Under the pieces are notes generated by a model. That model did no database searches and was not told the DNA's origin. It worked only from the letters and a program-made list of their open reading frames with translations. Made by a program: the position numbers and the translations under genes. Below are positions 12,055 to 23,596 of a stretch of DNA of 64,000 nucleotides, piece by piece. How positions within the stretch are numbered: the first letter of the stretch is position 1; every line of letters begins with the position of its first letter. Source of the DNA: Aphrocallistes beatrix (Eukaryota; Porifera; Hexactinellida; Sceptrulophora; Aphrocallistidae); contig OY725495.1 in assembly GCA_963281255.1 (NCBI GenBank), positions 1,116,001-1,180,000 of the forward strand. The letters are read 5' to 3'.

Positions 12055-13005
12055 ATGAATTTCTTTACCTCAACAGTAAATCTGACATCACAATCATGTT
12101 CAACTCCCGAACCATTTGATCAATCCTGTTTTAATCCAAATAATCAATTAGCAGTGTTAGTTCCAATCGTCGTGCGGCCGCCGGATCTAGCTCAAGGAGA
12201 CTGGAATTTGTTAACAAGTGATTTATCTGGTCAAACAGAGATACAAAGAGAAGATATAAAAAATAACCATCTGATAGAGGAAAATGAAAAGCTTAAAGGT
12301 GAAATAACATCACTTAAACAAAAATTAAAGATATATGAAGAAATTTTCACTCGTCTGATTCCAAAACATGGTAATAGAGATGAATTTATTGCTCCATTAG
12401 AAACTCTAATAGGATTTTGGAAAAATCCTGATTGCAATTCTCAAAATATTGAAAAATTTGCACAAAAATTTCAACAGCATCCTGCAAATGAAATGATCGG
12501 AGATGATTCCTCAAATTTGCTTAACAGTAATATAATTGAACAAAATGAGCTTGTTGAACTTATCCATGGAACAAATGTTAGCCTTCCAAGACATTTCTTA
12601 GCTCAAACTCGTGAAATGGCGAATGATTCTCCAACTTATTATATGCGTCGCATTTTGGCATATTTCTTTGATCAAGAAACTTTTGCAATGTCTAGTGCTA
12701 GGGGGAAAGGTACAACGAAGCCTCTTGATATTAACATAACAAAAGCTGTATGGGAGCATACAATTAAACAATTCCCTAACTGCAACTTGACAACATTGGT
12801 TGAAGATACTAACAGAAGATGTGCTGAAGCTAGACGTACTTTGAACAGGCAGCATGAAGGCAAGAAAGTGAGTGTTTCGAGAACTCCAGGTATTTTACAA
12901 GATGTAACACCTTTCCAAGTTCAATTAATTTCGCTAAATGGACAAACAAACGCAAGCGGGTCGGTTGGTCACTCTGAAAGTCATATGAATAACAATATAG
13001 ATTAA
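12055..13005 (+). CDS. single-exon BEN-domain protein
   Basis: A 316-codon open frame from ATG (a TTG directly before it is not needed) to TAA. Residues 1-60 are Ser/Thr/Asn-rich and probably disordered. Residues ~66-97 (EENEKLKGEITSLKQKL region) form a predicted coiled coil. Residues ~165-262 match the BEN fold: YMRRILAYFFDQETFAMSS, then KPLDINITKAVWEHTIKQF and a closing NRRCAEARR helix. BEN domains bind DNA or bridge chromatin proteins, and coiled coil plus BEN is common in insulator and repressor proteins of the BEND/Insv kind. No introns or damage are visible and the reading frame is unbroken, so it is probably functional. Intronless structure could reflect an old retrocopy. The exact orthologue cannot be named. 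Confidence 0.85.
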   Translation: MNFFTSTVNLTSQSCSTPEPFDQSCFNPNNQLAVLVPIVVRPPDLAQGDWNLLTSDLSGQTEIQREDIKNNHLIEENEKLKGEITSLKQKLKIYEEIFTRLIPKHGNRDEFIAPLETLIGFWKNPDCNSQNIEKFAQKFQQHPANEMIGDDSSNLLNSNIIEQNELVELIHGTNVSLPRHFLAQTREMANDSPTYYMRRILAYFFDQETFAMSSARGKGTTKPLDINITKAVWEHTIKQFPNCNLTTLVEDTNRRCAEARRTLNRQHEGKKVSVSRTPGILQDVTPFQVQLISLNGQTNASGSVGHSESHMNNNID

Positions 13006-13190
13006 TTGCTAATCGTAATCATTCTCTATCTTCGTAATTTTAGGATCTGAACGCGCATGCTTGCTTCTCCCCTCACTAAATTTTAAACATGCAATTGAAG
13101 AAAGACTTGGATTTTGTTAATTTCATTACCAACAGAATTAATAAACGAAGATATTTGCAATTTTTTATCTTGGTATAATTATTACTTACA

Positions 13191-13675
13191 CTACCAAAAG
13201 TATTCGTATATCCCAATATTCCCGTTACAAATAGTTTTAATACTAATTTATCATAATTTATCTAATTTAAGCTAAGCTAATAATTTAAGCTAATTTAATT
13301 TATCATAACATCATAACATTTAATCAGTAAAAAGAATTAACTTCAAATTCGTACTCTCCACATTCAAAATACTCACTTGCTAGTCTTTTAAATAAATTAC
13401 TGTCCCCTCAAATATTAAACAATTTCAACAAATACCATCATATACAATTATGATGACTCACGACTTAGGGATTTTGTAAATATTTTTATCTTGGAGAAAA
13501 ATTAAGTTGAAGGCAAATAGGGCGAGTAATTTGAATTTTCTAAAAACGAATTTGAAGTGAAATTTACTGTCTGTGTTACTTGTTAAATGTTATTGACTCA
13601 TAAATAGATGAGTATTATAACTACTATTTGAATGGATAATATTCGGGTGCACGAATACTTTTGGTAAGGGAGTGA
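13191..13675. mobile_element. Tc1/mariner-like miniature element
   Basis: Inverted termini CACTACCAAAAGTATTCGTA and (reverse) CACTCCCTTACCAAAAGTAT. AT-rich interior related to the elements at 14745-15215, 20686-21798 and 39776-40862. It has TA on the left flank only. No transposase. Confidence 0.7.
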
Positions 13676-13765
13676 ATGCTTCAGACAAATTATTACTTAC
13701 TAAATAGTTTCCTAGTTTTTCAGTTCTTGTAACACGTGCCAACATTAAGGCCCCTCTGTCTATGA

Positions 13766-14352
13766 CAGCGCTGTCCAACAGGCGACCCGCGGCTTTGCTT
13801 TGTGCGGCCCGCGTTGCGTCCAAAATGCCTCTATCCATACCCATCCCGAGTGCACACCCCTGTATTGCGGCCCGCCACTAAATGGTATGAAGCAGTTGCG
13901 GCCCGAAGTAAATATACAGTCGACTCTCGTTAATACGAACACGGATAAGGAGTACAATCGGATAAGAAGTACAAGTTTTGATTCCCCAACCTAATCTATG
14001 GCAAAATATATACAAACGAACTCCGGTTAACACGAACACGGATAAGACGAACAGGTGTGTGCCTACGAGCACTTTGAATATGGTACGTAGTATGTACGTA
14101 GATAGATACTGGACAGATATTTCTCAATGAAAATACAGTCGAATCTCGTTAATACAACATGGATAATGAGTTCTCTATTTGACAAGTACAATTTCATACT
14201 CTCACGTAGTTATCACTATGTATATTAAGTATTTTGGACAAATGTGGCTATGTACGTACTTCGGTTAATACGTACTCCGGATAAGGAGTACAAATCTCCA
14301 CGGTCCCTTGGTGTACGTGTTAACGAGAGTCGACTGTAGTTGGACAGCCCTG
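13766..14352. mobile_element. hAT-type miniature element with nested pogo-like element
   Basis: Termini CAGCGCTGTCCAAC and GTTGGACAGCCCTG are flanked by the exact 8-bp duplication GTCTATGA (13758-13765, 14353-14360). The left part carries repeated 'gcggcccgc' patches. A pogo-like element (next entry) is inserted inside it. Confidence 0.9.
13917..14338. mobile_element. pogo-like miniature element nested in a hAT element
   Basis: Inverted termini CAGTCGACTCTCGTTAATAC and (reverse) CAGTCGACTCTCGTTAACAC with TA on both flanks. It has several internal repeats of the 'ctcgttaatacgaacacgg' kind. A related pair of ends occurs at 60006-60137. Confidence 0.8.
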
Positions 14353-14706
14353 GTCTATGACAATGAAAATGCTATGACTTGTTTCAAAAATGCATCGTTA
14401 GAAGAAAATTTCCCCTCAGAATTTTAGAAATAAAAAATTTCTTTGGTATGTAGGGCGATATCTATATCCCATAGCTAGTTAAAAAAAGTGGGCGAAATTA
14501 TCCATAACTTTTGATAAAAGAATAATTAGCGAGGTTAATGAGACTCGGTTTTCCTAGAAGAATATTAGGGTTTTGTTAGGTTCCAAAGATAATATACAAA
14601 GAAGGTTTACTTAGCAGTATATACATACATTTACATAAAAAGAAGTTTGACATATGCACTGATATAATGCTCAATCAAAGTATTCTATAACTAAATATCT
14701 TCCATA

Positions 14707-15711
14707 TCCTTACGATTAAAACTCCATCAATGTATATCGGTATACACTACCCGGACAAAAGTATTTGCTCACTTCATTATCTTACGTGCATTTAATACTA
14801 AATGGGTCTATTCATGAAGATTAAAACTCCGAAACGGTAAGTGATACAACTAATCGGGTTTCAAATTCGAAATCTTCGCATTCGATGTTGTAGGATATTT
14901 CTAATCAATTACTAATTCCCAATTATTTCAAATTATCAATCACTGCCACCTTGTGCTACATATGTCCCTTTTTATCACTATACATGATGGTGATGTACTA
15001 CCCCTTGTGCCACAGGTTGATAATTTTACTCATTGAGTTGAGCAATTTGTTAGAAATCTTCAACTATTACTAATTCGAATGTGAAGATTTCGAATCTTAA
15101 ATCAGACTCTTAATAGCTCTTAGAGTTTAAATACTTTTCCCTTCATGAAAAGATCAATTTAGTACTATTTGTATGGAGAAGAATATAGTGTACAAATACT
15201 TTTGTCCGGTTAGTGTATATATATTTATATCTCTGTAACGAATTGATTGAAGAAACTGCCAGGCACAGAAAGCTGATTTTTGGCATATGAGAGTCTTTTG
15301 GCCATGGCTCCACTAGATTCTGACCTCAGACGAAAATGTCGACTCATCATGGAATTATCACGTCTCTGTCACCTATTTTATAATTAAAAATTTCAGTTTT
15401 TCGACTCTAACTCAGCCATTTTAGGTGATAGAAGGCTGAAATTTTAATAGAATGTATATATTAATTTATCTCACATATGATACAATTATCATCAAAAAGA
15501 TGACTCATCACTCTTATGACGTTATCATTACGCATCAAAAAGTGAAAAATTGACAAATTTGGCGATTTTTGATTGATATAAATTATAACAATAAGACAGA
15601 CGTATTTAGAGATGTTATCTACCTTAAAATCAACCAATGTGAGCCTAGGCGCCCTCTGGCGGGCACAAAGTGTCCGCCAGCCGCTCAGCTCAAGCAAGCG
15701 AAGCGCGCTTG
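14707..15711 (+). repeat. A-repeat copy 4, split by a Tc1-like miniature element
   Basis: The left end TCCTTACGATTAAAACTCCA (14707) is separated from the rest of the A-repeat (from ~15218) by the 471-bp element at 14745-15215. The right end has the hairpin GGCGGGCAC/GTGTCCGCC and ends AAGCGCGCTTG at 15711. Confidence 0.8.
14745..15215. mobile_element. Tc1-like miniature element (471 bp)
   Basis: Inverted termini CACTACCCGGACAAAAGTAT and (reverse) CACTAACCGGACAAAAGTAT, flanked by TA (14743-14744, 15216-15217). No coding capacity. Confidence 0.9.
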
Positions 15712-17929
15712 TAATATTATGCATGTTCTTATTTATGATAACTTTTCTCTTTAATTAAAAGGTTAACATTTGGTGAAATGGGTACATTCTTATTTCTTAT
15801 TCTCCACCTAAACAAACCCTCAAGGAAATACTTTTTTGAAAGCGTTTCTAGCTGCTGGTTCCCAATCAGACATGCTGGCTACGGTTTGATATTGAGGGAT
15901 GTAAAATACAATTTTTCTAACTGCTTTATATAATCCCTGCACCCTGCCCAAAGTTGCACGCGGGGGGGGCTGGCCCACAAGCCAGCTAGCGCGGGCCGAG
16001 TTTCATTATCGTCCCGCGGGCTTTGTGGGCCGAAAATCTTTGTTGCGGCCCATTGACCCGAAATAAGCCCGCAACAGGTGCGCACAATACGTACTACTCA
16101 ACGACTGTCAGGGTAGTCAGTTAAGTCAATGATTACTTAACTCACCATATTTTTAAACTTTTGCGATTTACCCCCTCTTTACTAATTTACTATTCTTACT
16201 ATATAACTCCTTGTGATGTGTTTGTTGTTTGGCAAGTGAACGTTTTAGTGCCTTGATTGCATGCTCTGAAGTATACTCGTATTGCGCTTAACGCGACGTA
16301 TTGAATAAAAATGAATTGAGTTAAACAATAAATAATGACACTAAGTGTGAACTAATAACACTGACAGTGTGAATTGTTAATTATTAAGGCGGAAAGCAAT
16401 CAAGCTCGAAGGGGTTGTTGACGATAAATTAAATAATTCGCGTTTTAGACAATTAGTTATACAATAGATATAAAGAAAAGTTAACTACAAATAATGAAAA
16501 CCTCGAAATTTCACATCTTTCTCGATCAGAAGTCGAGTTTATCTTGAAAAATTCTCTGCAACGAACAGAACTCTTCGTAAACATCAAGAGCAAGTCAGAA
16601 TCCTGGGGCAATTATAGATTAATCCGTGTAGATGAGATCCATATGCAGCGACATTAAAATAGCTGCTGGATCTTTGACCTAGGCCGCAAATAACTCTTAA
16701 CCAGATTACCAAAGTAAAGTTGCAACAGAAAATGTAAGACCTGTTTTAAGCTCATAAAGGTATCCTATTATCAAGTAGGGGAAAGTCCTGAATTCGAGGT
16801 CGCTGAATTTCTCTTCCGATAGAAAATCGCCGAAAGTCCCCCTTTAGCTAACATTTTCAAATGGGTTCTAATTATTGCGCTAACAAATTTTGTCATATGT
16901 CTACCAATCAAGGAATTATCTAGGAGCGCGAGACGCTCCTTTAGGCGTATGATTTTAAGCTGCAAAGTGTTTAGGAGCGTAAAAATTCAGAAAAATACCC
17001 AATTTACCCAATAAAGTAATGTCATTTAGCGATTTAGACGTATGGAAATTTAGAAATTTTAGATTAGGAGCGTATCTCTGGAAGGCTGTATAATACCCTG
17101 CTACCAATATTTATTATATCTCTAACAAAATTTGTGATATCATTAACAAATCACCACTACCAAAATTAATGAGAAGACTAACAAAATTAATGAAAAGAAT
17201 AACAAAAATTAATGAAAACCCTCAGAATACTTTTGGAAAGTCTAACAAAATTAGTACAACGCTAAAAAATTTAATAAAAAGATTAACAAAATAGATATGA
17301 TTTAATTGTTCGAGTTACATTAATTTTTGATAAATCCAGTTCGTTTGTAAGCAATTTGTAGGGCATTCATTAAATTCCAGACCCAATTCTATATCTCGAA
17401 AGGCAATTTAATTTCAGTTCGTTTAACTTTAAGGTTTAGTATACGTATGTATGTTCTGATTATCGATTTTTTTATTGAACTCGAATGGCAGTAAGTAGCA
17501 AAGACATAATTTTCTCAGCTCAATACTCAAAATGTTCAAGAATTCGATCCTTATCTATCTATCAAGGTTGAAAATGAACAGTTACCACCCGGATATCAGT
17601 TTTATGCTTTATTTTAATGATTTCGTGAGGTATTTCGCTAAATTTATAATCAAGTTTGTTAGGCGTTGTATTAATTTATTTGTTCTAAAGTTGAATAGAA
17701 ATAATAGGAGAGTGAGAGTGGGCATTTTCGAGAATATTTTGTATATGGACAAAGAGAAAGTGGGCATTTTGAGTTTGAAATAATATAAAATGGCACGCGA
17801 GAGTGGTATTTTTATTTCGTGAGGGGGTGGGTAATTGTCATTTATTATTTGGTAGAATGAATGGGAGAATGAAAGTGGGGATTCATTAATTTCATTCAAA
17901 GAAATATCAGCGACGAAACATCCACCATT
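15712..17929. other. intergenic, no gene seen
   Basis: Includes a GC-rich patch at 15940-16075 with opposed 'gggcc/ggccc' motifs, probably a decayed hAT miniature element. Four 'taggagcg' motifs lie at 16920-17070. 17160-17440 is a dispersed repeat shared with 2790-3000. Confidence 0.4.
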
Positions 17930-18095
17930 AAAAACCATTCTGACAAATGACAGCATTCCTAAAAACCATTCTGACAAGTGACAGCATTCCTAAAAACCAT
18001 TCTGACAAGTGACAGCAGTCCTAAAAAATATTCTGACAAGTGATAACTAGGATAATTCTGACAAATGACAACCTCAAAATTCTGACAAATGCATG
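17930..18095. repeat. 31-bp tandem repeat
   Basis: About five copies of a unit around CCATTCTGACAAGTGACAGC followed by 'attcctaaaaa'. The last copies are degenerate. Confidence 0.85.
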
Positions 18096-18099
18096 CACC

Positions 18100-18672
18100 T
18101 CCAGGGATGTACTAGTATAGTGAGGAATTTCACAACATGAACCAAAATATTTTCCTAGGCACGAAACCTTAAAAATGTATCACCAGCATATATAAACTAC
18201 GTTTCAGAGTCCCCGAATCCGTAATCAAAATGTGCATTGTCATAATCATATTGCGCAACGAGCCCTTTTTGGAGGAAATTTAGGCAATTTCTCACCTGTT
18301 TTATAAGTTATAATCCATCATTAATGTCTAATTATCACACGAAATATTACTTTGGACCAGTTGTTTAGAAATATATGGAAATTTCATCAGAATGTTTACA
18401 CATTCCTGCGTTGCTAGGGATTTTTAATATGATTAATAATTTGGACTATATCTTGAAAGTTGCAAATGCTAGACGCCAATAAACGGGACCATCAGGTAGG
18501 CATTAGGCGACTTCCTAATCACCAATAATACACTTTATCTCTCTAAATATAATACTTTTCATTTATAGACCAATTTACCATTTATGTCCCAAATTATAAA
18601 TGGCTCCATAAGTGTATAACTGTTATAAATCCGCAAGTTACTGTGAGGTCTTATATGTAGTAGGCTGTGTAT
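18100..18672. repeat. dispersed repeat plus old foldback-family end
   Basis: 18100-18226 is the inverted partner of 4822-4965. 18627-18668 (CCGCAAGTTACTGTGAGG onward) matches the outer end of the foldback element at 22281-23359, and 18240-18620 may be one decayed arm of such an element. Confidence 0.5.
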
Positions 18673-18997
18673 GTGTTTGCATTTTTCTTAGAAATAATTA
18701 TCTCCTAACCACTCATTCAAGAAAAACATTAGCAATGAACATACTATCATAGATCCCAAGAATTAAATGCTGGTTATGATCAGTTCACCTAATAATAAAA
18801 TGCCGGTCGACATACCGATAGTGCAGGGGCCTTATTCACTAAATTTCTTAATTAAAGTTTTGCTTAGCTTTAAGCAAAACTAAGTATGTATTTGCTTAAA
18901 GTTAAGTAAATACGTAGTTTTTAACTTTGTATAAAATATTGTAGGTAGTTTGATTTATTTCTGTTGTATGAATCATTGACGCGCTAGGGGTGTTTTG

Positions 18998-19842
18998 CAA
19001 AGGTGGGCACAGTTAATCGAAATGTTAACTTCGTTAATCGTTAATCCGTTAACCAAAAAGTTAAATTCGTTAACCGTTCCGTTAATTCGTTAAGAATGTA
19101 ACGGAAGTTAACGATAAACCGTTAACGTTAAATTATATATTACAGACAACAGCAAAATCAGTTTTTACAAAATAAAAACACCTAAAAAGTGGTAAAACTA
19201 TAAAGTGAGCCTTTATTGTTGTTGTTTTTTAGCTAAAATATCTCCTAACACAACTTTGATATGGTGTATTTTGCGAATAATGAGGGAGATAGTTTAAGGG
19301 ATCTTAGAAGGGCATACTTACCAACCAACCAGGAATCACTGGACTGTCCAGGGACTTTTTAGCCAAATCTAGGGATTTAGAGTCAATTTATGTTGGCATT
19401 GATATAAGCATAATCTATTGCAGACATGTCTAAATATTGATTTTAACGACTAAAATAGTAATAATAATTATATCAAGGAATTTTAATCTAGGGAAATCAT
19501 TTAAAATCCAGGAATTTCACTCTCAGAGTCCAAGTAAATTGTCGAAATGGGTTGGTAAGTATGGAAGGGCAACATGATTTTATTGAAAAAATTCCATGAA
19601 ACGCATGTTGCCCTTCATGAAAATCAACATGTTGAGGTTTTCATCAGACAGAAATGATCTCTTGTCCTTCAAGATGCCCTTCATATTTGTGTTAACGGAC
19701 TTGTAACGGAAGTTATAAAATGTAACGGAAGTTAATTAGTCCGTTAATGATTTTAAAGTTAATTTAAAAGTTAAATCGTTAATGAAAAATTTAACTTCGT
19801 TAATTAACGATTAACGGATTAACGGTTTGGTGCCCAGCTCTG
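18998..19842. mobile_element. hAT-type non-autonomous element (845 bp)
   Basis: Termini CAAAGGTGGGCACAGTTAAT and (reverse) CAGAGCTGGGCACCAAACCG, flanked by the exact 8-bp duplication GTGTTTTG (18990-18997, 19843-19850). Both subterminal zones are filled with 'gttaac/cgttaat' motifs in both orientations, typical of hAT subterminal binding repeats. A second element is nested at about 19315-19556. Confidence 0.9.
19315..19556. mobile_element. small inverted-repeat element nested in the hAT element
   Basis: Ends ATACTTACCAACCAACCAGG and GGGTTGGTAAGTAT are inverted repeats. The flanks (AGAAGGGC and GGAAGGGC) agree at 7 of 8 bases, suggesting an 8-bp target duplication. Boundaries are approximate. 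Confidence 0.6.
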
Positions 19843-20127
19843 GTGTTTTGTCAATTCTATCAGTAGTATTAAGCATACCGCCCGCGAAAAATGCTTTGGT
19901 TTGGCTTGCAGCCTGTGTCAAAAAGAGAGATATCTAAAATGTTAAGCGTGGCATTGAAATTAATTATTTTGACATATTCGAACCAAATTTGGGGAAAATA
20001 TCAAACTAAGCAGAAAATCTACAAAATCCCTCGAGGCCGCCTAATCCTGAATATTTTCAGGTCATTGTGAATAATAATTCATGTTGTTACTACTCCAGAC
20101 TAAAATATTTCAGTTTATAATGAATAA

Positions 20128-20685
20128 CAAGCGCGCTTCGCTTGCTTGCGCTGCGCGGCTGGAAGAATATAGAATGCATATATTATAGACATAACTAACG
20201 CCCTGGTAACGGTAATAGCATTAGGAATTGAATAAATTTGATGAATTTGTAGAACATCTTATTTAGACCTAAGGAACATGCTCTCTCGACCTAACGAGCA
20301 TGCTCTCTCGACTTAACGAGCATGCTCTCTCGACTTTTCATTATAAGCAAATTTGTCAGTTTTTAAATTTTTTTGATGTGTAATGATGACGTCATAACAG
20401 TGATGAGTAATCATTTTTTGCTGATAGTTATATCACATGTGAGAAATATTTAGACACACCTTCTATTAAAATATCAGCCTTCTATCATCTAAAATGGCTG
20501 AGTTATAGCCGAAAAACTGAAATTTTTAATTATAAAAAAGGTGACAATGACGTCATAATTCCATGATGAGTCGACATTTCCGTCTGAGCTCAGAACTTAG
20601 TGGAGCCATAGCCAAAAAGGGCCTCACATGCCAAAATAAGCTTTCTGTGACCAGCAGTTTCTTCAATCAATTCGTTACATATATA
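20128..20685 (-). repeat. A-repeat copy 5 (reverse, with replaced segment)
   Basis: Begins CAAGCGCGCTTCGCTTG, but the hairpin cluster is interrupted at ~20163 by foreign sequence including the tandem repeat at 20270-20338. The body resumes at ~20340 and ends TTCAATCAATTCGTTACA, where the next Tc1-like element is inserted. Confidence 0.75.
20270..20338. repeat. short tandem repeat inside an A-repeat
   Basis: About three copies of AACGAGCATGCTCTCTCGAC, including the palindromic core GAGCATGCTC. Confidence 0.8.
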
Positions 20686-21798
20686 CACTGCCTGAACAAA
20701 AGTATTCGTACATCCCATAATTCCTCATACAAATAGTTATAATACTGATTTATTTAGCGAGTCAAGGTATTTAAATGGTAATAGATACTCTTAATTTATC
20801 ATCAAATTCGAATTCCCCACATTCAAATTACCCACTTTATAAGTTTTCAACTTAATTACTCTTCTTCAAGATTAAGTATTTTCAGCATTTGCTTTCCTAT
20901 GCCACATGTCACGAGTGATCACCATTGTATATGATGGCATTGGTGGTATGAGGCAGTGGCGTACCGTGGGGGGGGCGGGGGGGGCGGCCCGCCCCGGGCG
21001 GCACTTCAAGGGGGCGGCAAATTGCATTTACAACTTTAAATTAAATTCTCCTAATGCATGTAGAAATCCAGTGTTGAATTAAATTGATCAAAGTTTATTG
21101 TCTGTTGACAATTTGCACTATTGCCAATTCACAAATAACAATTGATAACTGCACTTCTATAATTAAGAATCCTTCTAAATCAATTGTAATGATTTCAATT
21201 TCTGAAATAATGAAAACATATATTAGTATACAAACCACAACCTTACTGTAATAACATAATAGTCATAATACTTGTAGAAGTGATATTATTAACTGTAAGA
21301 TATAAATGACAATATTAAGTCGCATTTATAGATTTCTTGCGTGTTTTAATATATTAACTATTCAGATTTCATCATGCAATTTCAAATAATGAGCAGCATT
21401 GAAAGCGAGAAGAACTATTTGTTAACCATTTGTAGCGAGTTATTAGAATATTGTTAAGCAAAATAAAGCAAATAGGAAAGTGAATCGCGAAGTTATAATT
21501 TAAATAATTCACACTTAGGGGCGGCAACGCGGCATTCTAAAATTCCCGCCCCGGGCGGCATTTGGTCACGGTACGCCACTGGTATGAGGTGGCACAGTTT
21601 GAAAATTTTTAACCTTGTGGGAGTGTAAACAAGTTGAAAGATTAAAAAGTGAGTAATTCGAATATGGAGAATTCGAATTTGAAGTTCAATTAAGCGTATC
21701 TCTTACCATTTAAATACCTTGACTCGCTAAATAGATTAGTATTATCACTATTTGTATGGGAAATCATGGGGTGTACGAATACTTTTGCTCAGGCAGTG
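20686..21798. mobile_element. Tc1-like miniature element, itself split by a hAT element
   Basis: Outer termini CACTGCCTGAACAAAAGTAT and (reverse) CACTGCCTGAGCAAAAGTAT, with TA on both sides. Without the nested hAT element (20954-21581 plus one 8-bp duplication) it is ~477 bp, like its relatives. Its right part is repeated after the gap, ending at 30889. Confidence 0.9.
20954..21581. mobile_element. hAT-type miniature element (628 bp)
   Basis: Termini CAGTGGCGTACCGTGG and (reverse) CAGTGGCGTACCGTGACC, with exact 8-bp duplication GTATGAGG (20946-20953, 21582-21589). The ends are very G/C-rich and the interior is AT-rich without coding capacity. A right-end fragment of the same element reappears at 30640-30672, directly after the N gap. 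Confidence 0.9.
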
Positions 21799-22050
21799 TA
21801 TAATATTATTAGTATCCACACGTTTTCGAAGAGTGATTGAGATGTGTAAATAATCTAATTGTCTATATATATTAATGACGTATTATAGTAAAATGATCTA
21901 AATGAAAGTTCTACTATAGAATGTTAATAACCTAAAAACGTTTTCCGGAACAAACATTTGAAAACAAACTTTTAAAATTAATTACTGGAAACAAGTACAA
22001 AATATATTTGAAATATCCCACGGATTAAGAAATACTGAAACTAATTGTAG

Positions 22051-22278
22051 AAAAATCCAAACTCCGGGCGAAAAACTTTTCCCCTGAAGAAAACTCTTCT
22101 GGATTTAATTCAAGAGAAAAAATCCCACCTGTTTGGCAGCTTGAGTGCTTCCTTCACTTTCGAAGAGAAGAACAAAGTTTGGGATGATCTCGCGTCTAGA
22201 TTATCAGTACTTCATGGCACATTAAGGAATCGAGACGATGGTATCAAAAAGTTGTCCAACCTCCTGAGCAAGTGTTAG
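22051..22278 (+). pseudogene. Myb/SANT-like (MADF-like) exon fragment
   Basis: An open frame follows a possible splice acceptor (TTGTAG at 22045-22050) and ends in TAG at 22276-22278. It reads KKTLLDLIQEKKSHLFG, then KNKVWDDLASRLSVL and NRDDGIKKLSNLL. That spacing of Trp and basic residues resembles Myb/SANT-like domains, such as the DNA-binding partner protein of Harbinger transposons. No start codon is visible. The foldback element inserted a few bases after the stop. Whether it belonged with the Harbinger transposase at 28355-28750 is unknown. Confidence 0.45.
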
Positions 22279-22280
22279 AG

Positions 22281-23359
22281 CATAGCCTACTGTATATAAG
22301 GCCTCACAGTAACTTGCGGATTTGGGACTAGGGATGCGGTAGAAGATGGTCGGACTAATACATGGGCTGCCTTAAATAATTAACAAAGCACAATAGAGAT
22401 AAGGAATGTATTACCAGCAAATATAAATATGGTGTCAAAGTACCAATATTCGTTGTTAAAATTTAGATTATTCATCATATGGTTGCGCAATAGGTTATAT
22501 TTGTCACAAATTTAGTGATTTTCAGAGACGGTTTAAGGGCACTTCTAAGTGTTTTTATTAGAAATCTTTTCGCATAGAACTGAGATGTGAATGGGTTAAT
22601 ACGAAAAATTTGGAATTTTTTTATGGAATGTTGCTACATTCCAGTGTTACTATGGAAACGTGTTTTGGTCTGTTCGGGTCATATCTTGAAAACCACAAGA
22701 GCCAGACATTCAAATGCAAGTCCATTTGATAGCGAATAGACTACTTCCCATTAAGCGATAATATAATTTCGACGTTTAAATTCAATGGTTTACGAGTTAT
22801 TAGACAATTTATCATATTGGTCACATTTGGTAATTTGTCGAATATCTCGTAAAATATTGAATTTAGACGTCGTAATTATATTATCGCTTAATAGGAAGTA
22901 GTCTATGTTATCAAATGGACTTACATTTGAATGTCTGGCTCTTGTGGTTTTCAAGATATGACCCGAACAGACCAAAACACGTTTCCATAGTAACACTGGA
23001 ATGTAGCAACATTCCTTGAAAAAATTCCAAATTTTTCGTATTAACCCATTCACATCTCAGTTCTATGCGAAAAATTTTCTAATAAAAACACTTAGAAGTG
23101 CCCTTAAACCGTCTCTGAAAATCACTAAATTTGTGACAAATATAACCTATTGCGCAACCATATGATGAATAATCAAAATTTTAACAACGAATATGGGTAC
23201 TTTGACACCATATTTATATTTGCTGGTAATACATTCCTAAGCTCTATTGTGCTTTGTTAATTATTTAAGGCAGCCCATGTATTAGTCCAACCATCTTCTA
23301 CCGCATCCCTAGTCCCAAATCCGCAAGTTACTGTGAGGCCTTATATACAGTAGGCTATG
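22281..23359. mobile_element. foldback element: 1.08 kb near-perfect palindrome
   Basis: The left arm (22281-~22798) and right arm (~22842-23359) are reverse complements over ~520 bp with only scattered mismatches, separated by a ~45-bp spacer. The ends are CATAGCCTACTGTATATAAG and its complement, flanked by a 7-bp direct repeat GTTAGAG (22274-22280, 23360-23366), so the whole hairpin moved as a unit. No coding capacity; the 87-codon frame across one arm is incidental. Single-end relatives lie at 18627-18668 and 56011-56039. Confidence 0.85.
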
Positions 23360-23393
23360 GTTAGAGTAATCTGTTACTAGTTACTACCTTAAT

Positions 23394-23555
23394 GGTACCA
23401 CCCGCGGTGTTGATCAATGGAGGACTTCACCTGCGGTTTCTCATTCTCTATATAATCATGTCAGTTCTTCGGATTGTTATTGTATGCCCAACTTAATTTA
23501 GTTATTCTATTATATTCCACGATTGTCTACCCATCGTACGACTGTGGGAGTTAGC
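23394..23555 (+). repeat. putative left LTR (partial)
   Basis: Shares ~160 bp in direct orientation with 26900-27051, including TGTTGATCAATG, AGGACTTCACCTGCG, CCCAACTTAATTTAGTTATT and GACTGTGGGAG, with substitutions and small indels. The gag-like frame starts 42 bp downstream. A direct repeat bracketing a gag/protease relic fits an LTR pair, though full LTR borders are not resolved. Confidence 0.6.
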
Positions 23556-23596
23556 TAGAGAATAACAGCATAATAACTAGATTAACCTCAATTCAA

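Noticed and set aside
17532..17977. Two overlapping frames of 83 and 122 codons
   Set aside because: AT-rich, on opposite strands, with no domain and composition like the surrounding intergenic DNA.
22790..23053. 87-codon minus-strand frame in the foldback element (repeated at 31881)
   Set aside because: It spans one arm and the spacer of a palindrome; the same sequence inverted on the other arm has no equivalent frame, and no domain is visible.
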